A stretch of DNA of 64,000 nucleotides from positions 186,001 to 250,000 of the forward strand of contig NZ_RAIQ01000005.1 in assembly GCF_003625475.1 (NCBI RefSeq). Reading direction: 5' to 3'. The position numbers were made by a program, and so were the translations under genes. Source of the DNA: Butyrivibrio sp. X503. GTDB taxonomy: Bacteria; Bacillota; Clostridia; Lachnospirales; Lachnospiraceae. Below the pieces are notes generated by a model. That model saw only the letters and a program-made list of their open reading frames with translations. It was not told where the DNA came from and searched no databases. Positions 24,125 to 33,639 of this stretch are shown here, one piece after another; the stretch's first letter is position 1; each line of letters opens with the position of its first letter.

Positions 24125-25144
24125 TCATTTCGTCAGTTGCGACATCAAATCATTGTACGTTATGGATCCCATAAGTTTCTTCCATTCGTACTTTTCGTAA
24201 GTCTCGATTGTTTTTTCAAGTTCTTTTTTATCCATGTTTGGGTCCGTAATGCATTTGAAATCTCTCGGGTCACCGAAAAACAAATTTCTAAGATCAGATA
24301 TCAGGTTATCATTGTACCCTACCACGTCCTTGCTATAATAAGTGTACGCAAGCGGGCCGGCGTCGGGGATCAGAAAGAAGTGATTTAACATTGAATCCTC
24401 GCCATCCCACATGGGATAATGTATAACTCCCGATCTGTCAAAATAAAGGAAGTGATCATCGGCCCTCCAGCCTAATCCCTTTGAGTCCAACAGAAGACGG
24501 GCATGATCGTTTTCAAAAGTGTAAAGAGAACAATGTTGGTTTTGATCGATATCTACATAAAGTTCCGGGATATCGTCATCATCCACATATACGAGTTCAA
24601 AAGTGACATCATCACAAGTATCATTGTAGATCTTTGCAATCTGAGCATATGCATCCTTATAATCGGTATATACACCGTCTGCATTATCTCCCAACAGTTC
24701 TGTTCGGATGTCGTCCATCGTATAATCCATACCGTTATCCCAAGCTTCTTGCGCGGGATAATCACCAAGACAGAAAAACTCATCTTCTTCATTACCGTAT
24801 GGATCTAACATGTACATTTTTCCCGTGTATATAAAGGGGAAAATGCGTTTACCATTATTCGTATCGGCTATGACAACCAAGTCATCCTGACGGTCGGCGT
24901 TAAAGTCAAAGAATTCTGTGGAGTCGATGGCTTTTAAGGTGTAACGGCTTGAAATCGGAGAGGAATAAAACGAATCGATGGATTGAATAAGCTTATCGTC
25001 TGTATTATAATCTCCGGCCTCGGAATCACTCGAAAACTCTGATGAGGAGATTTCCTCTGCGAGTGGATCCGGTTCCGGTTTTGCGCCGCAGCCTGATAAG
25101 ATCAGCACAGCAGCAGTTATCGCAAAAAAAATTTTATTATTCAT
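24125..25144 (-). CDS. Lipoprotein, module B
   Basis: The product is about 339 aa. Lipobox LILSGCGAK is followed by an acidic stalk, an FFDFNADRQDDLVVIAD loop resembling FG-GAP/calcium-binding repeats, and the module LLGDNADGVYTDYKDAYAQI that also occurs in the lipoprotein at 22333. It is exported and lipid anchored; role unknown. The last gene in translation order at 21466 lacks this module, so the three genes appear to be a recombined family. AAGAGGATTTGAT precedes ATG. Confidence 0.82.
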   Translation of the reverse strand: MNNKIFFAITAAVLILSGCGAKPEPDPLAEEISSSEFSSDSEAGDYNTDDKLIQSIDSFYSSPISSRYTLKAIDSTEFFDFNADRQDDLVVIADTNNGKRIFPFIYTGKMYMLDPYGNEEDEFFCLGDYPAQEAWDNGMDYTMDDIRTELLGDNADGVYTDYKDAYAQIAKIYNDTCDDVTFELVYVDDDDIPELYVDIDQNQHCSLYTFENDHARLLLDSKGLGWRADDHFLYFDRSGVIHYPMWDGEDSMLNHFFLIPDAGPLAYTYYSKDVVGYNDNLISDLRNLFFGDPRDFKCITDPNMDKKELEKTIETYEKYEWKKLMGSITYNDLMSQLTK

Positions 25145-25293
25145 ATCAAATCCTCTTAAATCCTTTTATAAATGTTAACAATATAATAACATATAAAAAG
25201 AAAAATGCAATAAAATGCCCAATCTGCATTGAATATCATAAAATACAATGGTAGAATATTACTAATTGTTACGCATTCAAAAGGGAGCAAAAA

Positions 25294-25476
25294 ATGGTAG
25301 AAAAGATGCATGAACTGGCCGGATATTCTCTGGTAAGCTTCTTAATCATGTATACGGTCGTTTATTTTGTGATCAGGCACATGGAGAAAAACGGGAAACC
25401 CATCAAATACAAAATGCTGTGGAACATACTTATTCCGCTGGCATGGGTAATTGTCAGAGTGGTCACATATAAGTGA
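25294..25476 (+). CDS. Small two-helix membrane protein
   Basis: The product is 60 aa with two hydrophobic helices (LVSFLIMYTVVYFVIRHM and MLWNILIPLAWVIVRVV) joined by a short basic loop. AAAGGGAGC lies 8 bases before the ATG, supporting translation. I do not recognise the family. It is followed at 31 bases by the AGT-like gene. Confidence 0.65.
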   Translation: MVEKMHELAGYSLVSFLIMYTVVYFVIRHMEKNGKPIKYKMLWNILIPLAWVIVRVVTYK

Positions 25477-25507
25477 TCCGGCGCATATACACAGTGGGGG
25501 GACAATA

Positions 25508-26128
25508 ATGAAAACCAGGGCAGAAGCCTTAAAATACGGACTATCTTTTGACGGCGCATATCAGGATGCGCCCTTTCACGACGAAAACTGGCAGCTTGTG
25601 CGCTATAAAGGCAACAAGAAAGCATTCCTTTGGACCTATGAAAAAGACGGACTTATCAATCTGAACGTCAAAGTCGATCCCGAAAAAGCCTACTTCTGGC
25701 GCAAGATCTACAAAGCTGTTATACCCGGATACCATCAGAATAAAGAACACTGGAACACCATAATCCTCGACGGGAGTATTCCCGACAAGGACGTAAAGAC
25801 CATGATCGCAGAGAGCTACGATCTTATTTCAGACAGCCCGAGCAAAAGAATCTACGAAGCCGTAAAGCGCATTCCAAAAGGGAAAGTCGCAACCTACGGG
25901 CAGGTCGCCGAGATGGCGGGCGATAAGAACATGGCAAGGGCCGTTGGAAACGCACTCCACAAAAATCCCGAGCCCGGCAAGATTCCGTGCCACCGCGTAG
26001 TAAACTCAAAAGGTGAGCTCGCCGGCGAATTCGCCTTCGGAGGCGCCTGGAAGCAAGGAGAAATCCTGCAGTCAGAGGGCGTAGAAGTTATAAACGGGAA
26101 AGTTGACTTGAAGAGATATAGGATGTAA
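25508..26128 (+). CDS. MmcQ/YjbR-like domain fused to an alkyltransferase domain
   Basis: The product is about 206 aa. Residues 1-105 (YKGNKKAFLWTYEKDGLINL, HWNTIILDGSIPDKDV) resemble MmcQ/YjbR DNA-binding-like proteins. Residues about 112-206 form a methylguanine-DNA methyltransferase domain: RIPKGKVATYGQVAEMAG (winged helix), ARAVGNALHKNP, and the active-site PCHRVV with its cysteine intact. It probably repairs O6-alkylguanine in DNA or is an alkyltransferase-like protein. ATG 25508 is chosen; GGGGGGAC precedes it. Confidence 0.87.
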   Translation: MKTRAEALKYGLSFDGAYQDAPFHDENWQLVRYKGNKKAFLWTYEKDGLINLNVKVDPEKAYFWRKIYKAVIPGYHQNKEHWNTIILDGSIPDKDVKTMIAESYDLISDSPSKRIYEAVKRIPKGKVATYGQVAEMAGDKNMARAVGNALHKNPEPGKIPCHRVVNSKGELAGEFAFGGAWKQGEILQSEGVEVINGKVDLKRYRM

Positions 26129-26171
26129 AAATATGACTTAAAGATAAAACTTTTATGAGAGAGGGAGAAAA

Positions 26172-26663
26172 ATGAAAACACTGATCGTTTACTACTCAAT
26201 GGGAGGGAACACTGAGTACGTCGCAGAGAAGATCAAGGCAGGTATCGAAGATGCCGACACACTGCGCCTTGTTCCCAAGAAAGCTTACAAAGATAAAGGT
26301 TTTGCCAAGTTCGTCTGGGGAGGAAAGAGCGCGCTCATGGCGGAGAAGCCTGAGCTCGAAGACTATAGTGTCGACATTTCACAGTACGACCGCATCATCT
26401 ACGGCTTTCCTGTGTGGGCGGGAACCATCACGCCGCCTATCCGCACATTTGTAGCGGACAACAAGGAAATCCTTAAGGGCAAAAGAAACTGCGCCTACGC
26501 CTGCATGGCAGGAAGCGGCGGAGTAAAAGCAATAGAGAAGCTTGCCAAGGCAATTGGGATCAAAGGCTTTGAAGCAACTTCGATATTCATAGATCCAAAA
26601 GACAGTCCCAGCGCGGAAAAAGACGCACAGATAAACGGACTTATCGTAGCACTTAACCAATAA
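26172..26663 (+). CDS. Flavodoxin-like protein
   Basis: The product is about 163 aa. It begins MKTLIVYYSMGGNTEYVAEK, with the SMGGNT FMN-phosphate loop. FPVWAGTITPPIRTFV is the second flavin loop, where the Trp stacks on the isoalloxazine in this subfamily. It is an FMN-dependent redox protein of the flavodoxin_4 type rather than a classic electron-carrier flavodoxin. GAGAGGGAGAAAA precedes ATG. It lies alone between the alkyltransferase and a convergent GGDEF gene. Confidence 0.9.
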   Translation: MKTLIVYYSMGGNTEYVAEKIKAGIEDADTLRLVPKKAYKDKGFAKFVWGGKSALMAEKPELEDYSVDISQYDRIIYGFPVWAGTITPPIRTFVADNKEILKGKRNCAYACMAGSGGVKAIEKLAKAIGIKGFEATSIFIDPKDSPSAEKDAQINGLIVALNQ

Positions 26664-26707
26664 AGACAGCCGGAAAAGACCGGCGCATAATAAAAAGGCA
26701 TAAAACA

Positions 26708-26740
26708 GGGGCCTGCCGATGATATTCGGCAGCCCCCTTA
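26708..26740. terminator. Bidirectional terminator
   Basis: GGGGCCTGCCGA pairs with TCGGCAGCCCC (with one bulged base) between the convergent flavodoxin-like and GGDEF genes. Confidence 0.75.
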
Positions 26741-26742
26741 TC

Positions 26743-28158
26743 TTATCCTTTTCTTCTGTCTATTTCGGGATGTTCCGCATAGAACTTATCTTTATTTCTA
26801 TACATCTCTTCATCCGAAAGCCTCAGACATTCCCGTATGGATAGGTCGGAATCGTTAAATACGCATCCGACCGACAGACATACTTTGTCCGGATCACTCG
26901 TTCTTTCTTTTAACTCATCGATCTTTTCAAAGAACTCTTCCTTGGTGCAGCCCTTTACTACGATCATGAACTCGTCACCGCCTGCGCGGTAGATGTCCTG
27001 GTCAAGGAATACTTCCTGAAGCAAAAGAGCTGCCTTTTTTATCAAAATATCACCTGCCTGATGACCGCTCTCATCGTTGACACGCTTAAGCCCGTTGATG
27101 TCCGCAAACACAACTCCGTACGGCTTTGGAATGACAGCCTTCTTGGAAACAACATCGAGGATCATGCTGTTCATCGCATTTGAATTAAATACACCCGTGA
27201 GCGTATCCGTGTAACTTATGTGCTCCAGCTTTTTTAACATGATATAGCCGGCAATTTCCGAAGAAATAAAGAACGTGGTAATCTCCAAAGTCTCTTTTAT
27301 CTTGGAAGTATTGTCCGTGTCAAAATTGGTCGCCCATATAAAGCCCATAAGCTCCCAGTTGTGTCGAAGCGGGAAAATAATGATACTCTTTACCCCTGCT
27401 TCTTTGAGATTCTGATACCATGCGTAATTAACCTCTTTTACATACTCAAGGTCCTTGTCATTTTCGATGACTAAACTGTCTCTTTCTCCGATTATATCAA
27501 GCCATGACATGGTAAGATCATACTGATTGGGGTATTCGGTCAAGGGCTTGATTGTGCAGCTTTCCGACTTGCTCGTTGCGAGGATAGACAGCGTACCTGC
27601 GCTTTGGTTTACAAGCGAAATGGTACATATATCCGCATTGCACAGCTTGCGGATATCATGTATGACTTCATTCATCGTCGCGTTGAAATCACTCGATCCG
27701 CGCAGCTTGATACAAGTCTTCAAAACATCGTTGGAGATGCTCATGGAGCTTGACGAAGCCATATCAATATCATCGACATCGGTTTTCTCATTCAGGAAAA
27801 CGCAGTAGCAGAGATTGTCTTCCTCGTAGTCCAAAGGCAAAAAGAACAGATTGAACCACAGATTGGCAACATCTATATTAAGATATGTGTGGATTGTTTT
27901 CTTTAAGATGGCGCTTTGATGGCACTTATGCTCGAAATCGGGAGACTTGGGAAGATACTTGTCGTAGATATTGTTCTTCCTAAACTTTCCGATGATCGTG
28001 CCCGGCGTCACGGCAAAAAGCGGGTGTTCCACGAACTCAACAAATACTTTGTTGCCCGCGACAATTCGTATCTCGCCGTATCCTCCGTCTTCCTTTTTTT
28101 CGACCGACAGAACGCACGCCATCGGCTTTAAATCATCAACAAAAGTCTGAAAATCCAT
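26743..28158 (-). CDS. GAF-GGDEF diguanylate cyclase
   Basis: The product is about 471 aa. Residues about 1-130 look PAS-like, about 155-300 form a GAF-type sensor (DICTISLVNQSAGTLSILAT), and the C-terminal 170 residues form a GGDEF domain. The catalytic motif is intact as YRAGGDEFMIVV, and YTDTLTGVFN is the domain start. It should make cyclic di-GMP in response to a signal sensed by the N-terminal domains. No membrane helix is present, so it is cytosolic. GAGG precedes ATG on this strand. Confidence 0.9.
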   Translation of the reverse strand: MDFQTFVDDLKPMACVLSVEKKEDGGYGEIRIVAGNKVFVEFVEHPLFAVTPGTIIGKFRKNNIYDKYLPKSPDFEHKCHQSAILKKTIHTYLNIDVANLWFNLFFLPLDYEEDNLCYCVFLNEKTDVDDIDMASSSSMSISNDVLKTCIKLRGSSDFNATMNEVIHDIRKLCNADICTISLVNQSAGTLSILATSKSESCTIKPLTEYPNQYDLTMSWLDIIGERDSLVIENDKDLEYVKEVNYAWYQNLKEAGVKSIIIFPLRHNWELMGFIWATNFDTDNTSKIKETLEITTFFISSEIAGYIMLKKLEHISYTDTLTGVFNSNAMNSMILDVVSKKAVIPKPYGVVFADINGLKRVNDESGHQAGDILIKKAALLLQEVFLDQDIYRAGGDEFMIVVKGCTKEEFFEKIDELKERTSDPDKVCLSVGCVFNDSDLSIRECLRLSDEEMYRNKDKFYAEHPEIDRRKG

Positions 28159-28296
28159 CTCGCAACCTCATAAAGTATTCAATGAAAATATCTCCGGATA
28201 ATAATTATTATATACTAATATGAACAATATTGCGTATGTATAAACTCGATTTTATGATTTTGGGCGAAAATTTAGATTATATTTATAGCAATGGGG

Positions 28297-29460
28297 TCAC
28301 TCCCCAAATTTATAAACCTCATCGCTAAATCCGATTTTTTTTCGCGCCTTTGCAAGCAGATCGGCCTCTTCTTTCTCGGAAACGACTTTAAGCCCTTTTT
28401 CCTTCACAAGGATGTCCCTTGCGGCGTCATATGGGTTGTTTGGATTACTCGGATCGTCCTCGATATCATTGTAATCCGAATCCGTCAGATAAATCATGTA
28501 GAAAGCGCCCTTGTCATTTTGGCTCTCATCAAGATCATATCTCACAACATACATAAGATCAGCGCCGTCAATATTGTATTCGGGATCTTCTCCGTCTAAA
28601 CGGAATGAAAGCTTGTTATCGTTATCGCGCTCTCCGTAAAGCTCCTCCCAACATCTATGCCAGAAGTGATACTCACCCGAAGCGTCCAAGTAGCCTTCAT
28701 CGCCGCCGTGTGAAGTCGCTCCGCCCGAGCCTGTAGAAGATACACTGCCGTTAAATCCGATCATAGTAGTGCTTCTACTCCATGAATCAGCGACGAAACA
28801 GACCTTTAACGAGCTGCCGACATTTTTGACAACGATAGAAGGCTGGAATTCACCTTCAAATTCCGGAAGGATGAGCATTTCAATCTTTCCGTCCAAGCCA
28901 AGGTCCAGATATTTAGCCGAGATATTGTTGCAAGCAATCGGAGAGTCCAGTATTTCGCCGGCTGCGATGTTCGAGAGCATTTCTTTAAGCGTATAGTTTT
29001 TTCCGTCATCCAAAACGGAAGAAAAATTCAGGTATTCGCACTTGTCGCCTTTGCTACTGTAAGTTGCCTTGGCAGTTCCCTCCAAAAATGAATCATAAAG
29101 AGCTGCGGAATCGTCATCGATCTTTACTTCTTTTCGATCCTTGGGATTGTTTTGATAGCCGCTTCCGCTTGAGTATTCGCTGCTTACAGAAGCCGCGTCC
29201 GAAGATGTTTCCGCAGAGGTCGCTTCCGATGATGCTTCTGTAGAAGATACTTCACTTGAAGCCTCTGTGGCCGAATTCTCGCTTTCGGCAGCTTCTGAGG
29301 TACTCTCGGCAGCAGCTGTGCTACTCTCTGAAGTAGCCTGCGTGGAAGCTGCGACAGCCTCGGTAGAATCCACTGACGGCGCAATCGAAGAAACCTCCGA
29401 ATCGCACCCTGAAAGAACCAGCATAAGAGCCGGTATGGTCAAAAGATATTTTGTTTTCAT
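28297..29460 (-). CDS. Lipoprotein with Ser/Glu/Ala-rich stalk
   Basis: The product is about 387 aa. Lipobox LVLSGCDS follows a signal peptide like those of the lipoproteins at 21466-25144 (MKTKYLL start). Residues about 25-95 are low-complexity TEAS/SEAS-type sequence. The folded part (AALYDSFLEGTAKATY, GYLDASGEYHFWHRCWEELY) is distinct from modules A and B. It is a surface-anchored protein of unknown function. The start at 29458-29460 follows GGAGGAAAAGAA. The upstream gap 28159-28296 is AT-rich with nothing recognisable. Confidence 0.8.
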   Translation of the reverse strand: MKTKYLLTIPALMLVLSGCDSEVSSIAPSVDSTEAVAASTQATSESSTAAAESTSEAAESENSATEASSEVSSTEASSEATSAETSSDAASVSSEYSSGSGYQNNPKDRKEVKIDDDSAALYDSFLEGTAKATYSSKGDKCEYLNFSSVLDDGKNYTLKEMLSNIAAGEILDSPIACNNISAKYLDLGLDGKIEMLILPEFEGEFQPSIVVKNVGSSLKVCFVADSWSRSTTMIGFNGSVSSTGSGGATSHGGDEGYLDASGEYHFWHRCWEELYGERDNDNKLSFRLDGEDPEYNIDGADLMYVVRYDLDESQNDKGAFYMIYLTDSDYNDIEDDPSNPNNPYDAARDILVKEKGLKVVSEKEEADLLAKARKKIGFSDEVYKFGE

Positions 29461-29538
29461 TTCTTTTCCTCCAATAAGCGTTTTATACATGATAACATAT
29501 TATTGTGTTTAAAAAAGATTTCAAGGAGAGACCCACTT

Positions 29539-30144
29539 ATGACAACAGTAGAAAAAGCATTACAGGGAAAAGCATTTATCAAAGAAGAGCTCTACAACGC
29601 ATTCACGCAAGAGGATGCGGATGATATATGGAAAAGAGCCGGAGAAAAGCTGGGCATGATCTATGCGGAGCACCAAGGGCTTCCCAAGGGCGTTGCCGCT
29701 CACACCGACGGAAATATCTTCCCGTCAGCAGCCATCTACCTATCCATGAAGGAAAAAGACCCTGAGAAAGCATTTGAGGTAATGCGAGTATCCATGAAAG
29801 CAAACAGCGAAAAAGCAGGCGCCTCCCTTGCAAAGTCGGCAAGATTCCCCGGCTTCACAAGGTTCTTCCTCGCTATGTGGGGACCCGTCGCCAAGAAAAG
29901 CTTCGGAGAGACCGCCGGCTTCAAGAACGTCTTCTACCCCAAGAAAAAAGGCGAGTTCGCCATGGACATAACTCAGTGTCCCTACCACACCTACCTCACA
30001 GAGCTGGGCTGCCCCGAGATCAACAGGCTCTTCTGCGACAACGACATCTACTGCTACGGCAACATCCCCGGCCTTGAATTCACCCGCACCAAAACAATCG
30101 GAAACGGTGACGAACTCTGTGATTTCAGGCTGAGGTTGAAATAA
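29539..30144 (+). CDS. ATC hydrolase-like protein (PF14196 type)
   Basis: The product is about 201 aa. CPYHTYLTELGCPEINRLFC followed by CYGNIPGLEFTRTKTIGNG matches the L-2-amino-thiazoline-4-carboxylic acid hydrolase family, whose conserved cysteines and CDND segment are visible. In Lachnospiraceae these genes are common and their true substrate is uncertain. It has no signal peptide. AAGGAG lies 10 bases before ATG 29539. Confidence 0.83.
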   Translation: MTTVEKALQGKAFIKEELYNAFTQEDADDIWKRAGEKLGMIYAEHQGLPKGVAAHTDGNIFPSAAIYLSMKEKDPEKAFEVMRVSMKANSEKAGASLAKSARFPGFTRFFLAMWGPVAKKSFGETAGFKNVFYPKKKGEFAMDITQCPYHTYLTELGCPEINRLFCDNDIYCYGNIPGLEFTRTKTIGNGDELCDFRLRLK

Positions 30145-30209
30145 GAACTTCTCAAGATTAAGAATGATTAGTATGCTAATGATGTTTCCGGAATTATATG
30201 CAAAATAAT

Positions 30210-30248
30210 AAAAAGCACATTTAGGTGTTTGCCTTCATGTGCTTTTTA
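30210..30248. terminator. Bidirectional terminator
   Basis: AAAAGCACAT pairs with ATGTGCTTTT around a 16-base loop between convergent genes. Confidence 0.82.
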
Positions 30249-30282
30249 TTGATTATTGTATGGAGAAAGATTTTTGATTATA

Positions 30283-31143
30283 TTATGAGCATTTAATAAT
30301 AATTGCGGTTCTATATGACACACTTGGATTAGCGATTGAGATTGTGGTTCTTAATTCGCTCGCTAAAACATCGCTCATGTTGGTCAGGTTTGTTATAGCG
30401 TCGAGAATGTCCGGATCGGCAAGCTCAATAATACCGGTTTGTAAAGGCAGTGGTGTGCCAATCTGCATACGTTCAAGACCGTTTCCAAACTCTAGTATGT
30501 TACCGGTATACCGCCATTCACTTACAGTTCCGGCTGGAGTGGGATAATATGCAAGCTGTGGAACAGCCGGGTTCATATGCACTTTGCAGGCTCTGCCTGT
30601 TGTGGTGGGGTTAACTTTGCTCAGTATTTCAGCGCTATGATAATTCATGTTGTAAGCGCCGCTATTGCTATAGAACACGCCATAAGATCCGACTGACGGA
30701 CAGATGGCATCTTTCAAAAGGTTACTTGTGATGCCTTTTCGTTCGTACAAGGGACGAACGTTTAATAAATAGAACTGGCGCATGTCGGCTTTGAAGCTGT
30801 CTGTTATAGCCATGCCGGAAGTCTTTTTCTTTTCAAATTTATTTTGTAAGCAGCAGATTCGCATTTCTTTATCGTCTACTGTGATAAGCAGTAAGTCGGC
30901 GAGTTCACATTTGACTGCTTTTCCCCGATCTTTAGCATAATAGAATTGCTGTGAAGGAGATTTTTCGCTGAATTTCACGAGATTTCTTGCACCATGAATT
31001 ACTTTACATTTTGTTGGACTTATTGCAGCTAAGTTCGAAAAAGATCTATCGAGTGCTTCAAAAAGTTTTTGTTCATTTACCGTTCCGGTTATGCTTGAAG
31101 TTTCAGCTGCGAATTGATTATCGAGGTCAGTTCCGAATGGCAT
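30283..31143 (-). CDS. Unrecognised protein with possible D...QxK nuclease motif
   Basis: The product is about 286 aa, without signal peptide or membrane helix. I do not recognise the family. The segment CELADLLLITVDD followed by ICCLQNKFEKKK has the D...(E/Q)xK spacing on two beta strands seen in PD-(D/E)XK nucleases, but this is only a pattern. Its AT-rich composition and its position between accessory genes suggest an accessory or defence role. AAGGAGA precedes ATG by about 11 bases. Confidence 0.6.
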   Translation of the reverse strand: MPFGTDLDNQFAAETSSITGTVNEQKLFEALDRSFSNLAAISPTKCKVIHGARNLVKFSEKSPSQQFYYAKDRGKAVKCELADLLLITVDDKEMRICCLQNKFEKKKTSGMAITDSFKADMRQFYLLNVRPLYERKGITSNLLKDAICPSVGSYGVFYSNSGAYNMNYHSAEILSKVNPTTTGRACKVHMNPAVPQLAYYPTPAGTVSEWRYTGNILEFGNGLERMQIGTPLPLQTGIIELADPDILDAITNLTNMSDVLASELRTTISIANPSVSYRTAIIIKCS

Positions 31144-31321
31144 GGTGCTGTATGTCTCCTTATCAATATAGTAAGTAAATTATAGCATTATTTCATGTGC
31201 AACATCCTTATAGTTATGCAATTATTTGGAGAAGTTTTATAAAGTGTTTATATCGAAATTACAGCTATATAATAACCAAATGTTATAGTTGAATGATCAA
31301 AGATATGAAAGGAGATGCTGT

Positions 31322-31942
31322 ATGAATAATGTGATTAAAAGAGTAATATGCGTGCCTTTGATTGTAACAATGATATTTATTGTTTTTGGTGGTAGTGCTC
31401 ATGCAACTGAAGCGAAAACGGTCGCAGAAGCAAGTGTATACGAAGGAAGCGGAGATTCTGTAATAGAACTTGAAGATAGAACAGATGCTTGGGTGCTTTA
31501 TGTTAAGGGAAATAGTAGCGGAAGGCACTTTTCCGTGAAGGGATATAATGAGGATGGAAATGGAACAGAATTGTTTGTAAATACAACTGATAAATACGAG
31601 GGAATCACACTTGATCCTTCATTATCAACTACAATATTGGAGATATCTGCTACGGGTGATTGGCACATAGAACAGCGCTCTATATTTACTTTGGATATAG
31701 TTCAAGCGGGTGATATCTATACAGGTAGTGGAGATTCGGTTTTACTTGTGGCAAGCTATGGAAAGACGGCAAAGATAACCGGTAATAAATCAGAGCGACA
31801 TTTTGCGGTTAAATCATATGGATCTTCTAGAAACAGTCTGCTGGTAAATACTACAGATAAGTATGAAGGAACAGTCATGATGAAGGGAGAACCAATGATG
31901 ATAGAAATTAAAGCAGTTGGTGATTGGACAATCGAATTTTGA
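31322..31942 (+). CDS. Secreted protein with two repeats
   Basis: The product is about 206 aa. A signal peptide (VPLIVTMIFIVFGGSAHATE) is followed by two copies of an 80-residue beta-rich unit. Compare YEGSGDSVIELE, RHFSVKGY, LFVNTTDKYEG and ATGDWHIE with YTGSGDSVLLVA, RHFAVKSY, LLVNTTDKYEG and AVGDWTIE. The shared RHF and NTTDKYEG motifs suggest carbohydrate- or wall-binding modules, but the function is unknown. GGAGATGCTGT precedes ATG 31322. Confidence 0.78.
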   Translation: MNNVIKRVICVPLIVTMIFIVFGGSAHATEAKTVAEASVYEGSGDSVIELEDRTDAWVLYVKGNSSGRHFSVKGYNEDGNGTELFVNTTDKYEGITLDPSLSTTILEISATGDWHIEQRSIFTLDIVQAGDIYTGSGDSVLLVASYGKTAKITGNKSERHFAVKSYGSSRNSLLVNTTDKYEGTVMMKGEPMMIEIKAVGDWTIEF

Positions 31943-32075
31943 TATTTACACATAAAACACCGATAGCGGGCGAGAAATCGTCCGCTTTTTTAGTTGCTTG
32001 TTTTGAAAAGAAGAGCGTGATAAAATAACGTTAAATGTTACATTAAAATTTACAATTAAGGAAAGAGGATTAGAA

Positions 32076-33050
32076 ATGAGTGGATACGGGGATGTAACGG
32101 TTTATAGGATTCCTGATGATTATGAAGGAAAATATCAACCTGAGGGGAATTCGGTTGATCAGAATATCGCGGATAAAATGAACATACTGCTTCAGAAAGT
32201 AACGGAAAGATATTCGAGCCAAGAGTATCTAGATAAGCTTGAAAAGGAGCGGGAACACAGACAATATCTTGAGATGATGCAGGAAGTGTATGGATTCAGT
32301 GTATATGACGCTGAGCAGCTTGAGTATGCCTATAAGAAATTTGATGAGCATATGGGACATTTGTATGATAATTCTTACTTAGGGAACAGAAGAAAAATCA
32401 AGGATTTTTATTCAAAACTTGCATCACTGCATGATGGATATTCTTTTAATTCAAAGATGTTTTTTTTGATGGGAAATAACTTATCCAGACCAAAGGATGC
32501 TATTAATTTCTTTTACTCAATTGGCGTAGATGGTGCGAGGTTGAGTACGATTATCAATAGCCAGCATTCAAACTGCCAAGAAAACTGTAAGCGAGATTTT
32601 GCGCATGAATGTGCAACAATGTATGTTATGGGAAATTATAGCGTAGCTAAAACTACAGCAGAATCTTATGATGATGTAGATGCGCTTGTTGGGTATAAAG
32701 GAGATATATATTCCGGGAGCATGGGAATAGACGATATACGATCTGATATAGCAGCGTATAATATTTATAAGCGAATGATAGGAAGTGAAGATGGGAATAT
32801 ATGGAGCACATTGGTCGATTACAATGAAGAAGCTTGCTCTGGAACAATAAATGAATCAATAGAATTCTTGAATAATTTCTATATAGGTGATCCTGAAAAA
32901 GGGATGGAGATATTGAAAGAGGAGATAGATAAAACTTCCATTGGAACTAAGGTTATTGTAGCGAATGGAGGAAACGAAATGGATCGAGAACAGGCTAAAG
33001 AAAATTTCTTGACACATATATCTGATGAAAGTGGAATTGATTGGAAATAA
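32076..33050 (+). CDS. Uncharacterised soluble protein
   Basis: The product is about 324 aa with no signal peptide. It has a charged coiled-coil-like region (residues about 38-75), then a Cys-rich segment (INSQHSNCQENCKRDFAHEC) and DIYSGSMGIDDIRSDIAAYN. The latter two resemble C-terminal domains of secreted effector-like proteins, but I cannot assign a family. Two lipoprotein genes follow within 20 bases, so it may be one operon with an effector/surface theme. GAAAGAGG precedes ATG by about 10 bases. Confidence 0.65.
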   Translation: MSGYGDVTVYRIPDDYEGKYQPEGNSVDQNIADKMNILLQKVTERYSSQEYLDKLEKEREHRQYLEMMQEVYGFSVYDAEQLEYAYKKFDEHMGHLYDNSYLGNRRKIKDFYSKLASLHDGYSFNSKMFFLMGNNLSRPKDAINFFYSIGVDGARLSTIINSQHSNCQENCKRDFAHECATMYVMGNYSVAKTTAESYDDVDALVGYKGDIYSGSMGIDDIRSDIAAYNIYKRMIGSEDGNIWSTLVDYNEEACSGTINESIEFLNNFYIGDPEKGMEILKEEIDKTSIGTKVIVANGGNEMDREQAKENFLTHISDESGIDWK

Positions 33051-33070
33051 TAGATTGTAGAGGAATGAAA

Positions 33071-33637
33071 ATGAAAAAGGAAAAACTGTCTCTCATTTTA
33101 GCGGTTGCTGTGATGAGTGTATGTATAGTGTTAGGTCTAACATCGTGTTCTTTTATTGATGAAGATAAAATTTCGAAAAATGCAGAGAATAATGGATATA
33201 CTTTAAACAATCAGAATGAAAAGATATTATATATTGAAAAAGGGGGTGCTTTGTACTATTACGAGGTGGGGGTTTTTGACATTCATTTTGATAAATGTGT
33301 TATACCGGTTAAGGAAGAAGACGTAGAGGTAAAAAAAGGGAAAGCGGAAGTTATTATCAGCGAAGAAAACAAAAATAAGGTCCGTGTCACAGTTCATGAT
33401 TCTCGAGTATTGATAAATGACGATGGCTCCGAGGAAGAGCAATATGCTGTGACATATTATATATGCGATAAGAAATTTGATTCTTCATCAATTGAATCAA
33501 AAACGATGATAGATAGTGATGTTAAAGCAAAAAAAGCATATAAACATGTTGAGAGATTTTTGACTACAGAAGAACTGAAAGATTATTACAACAAGGCGCT
33601 GACTATACGTGATCAGCTTAATGGAAAGAACGGATAA
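33071..33637 (+). CDS. Small lipoprotein, paralog 1
   Basis: The product is about 188 aa. Signal peptide and lipobox GLTSCSF are present. The folded part (GALYYYEVGVFDIHFDKCVI, VTVHDSRVLINDDGSEEEQY, LTTEELKDYYNKALTIRDQL) is shared with the next gene. ATG 33071 is preferred because AGAGGA lies 7 bases upstream. It is a membrane-anchored protein of unknown role, encoded two bases upstream of its paralog. Confidence 0.78.
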   Translation: MKKEKLSLILAVAVMSVCIVLGLTSCSFIDEDKISKNAENNGYTLNNQNEKILYIEKGGALYYYEVGVFDIHFDKCVIPVKEEDVEVKKGKAEVIISEENKNKVRVTVHDSRVLINDDGSEEEQYAVTYYICDKKFDSSSIESKTMIDSDVKAKKAYKHVERFLTTEELKDYYNKALTIRDQLNGKNG

Positions 33638-33639
33638 GA

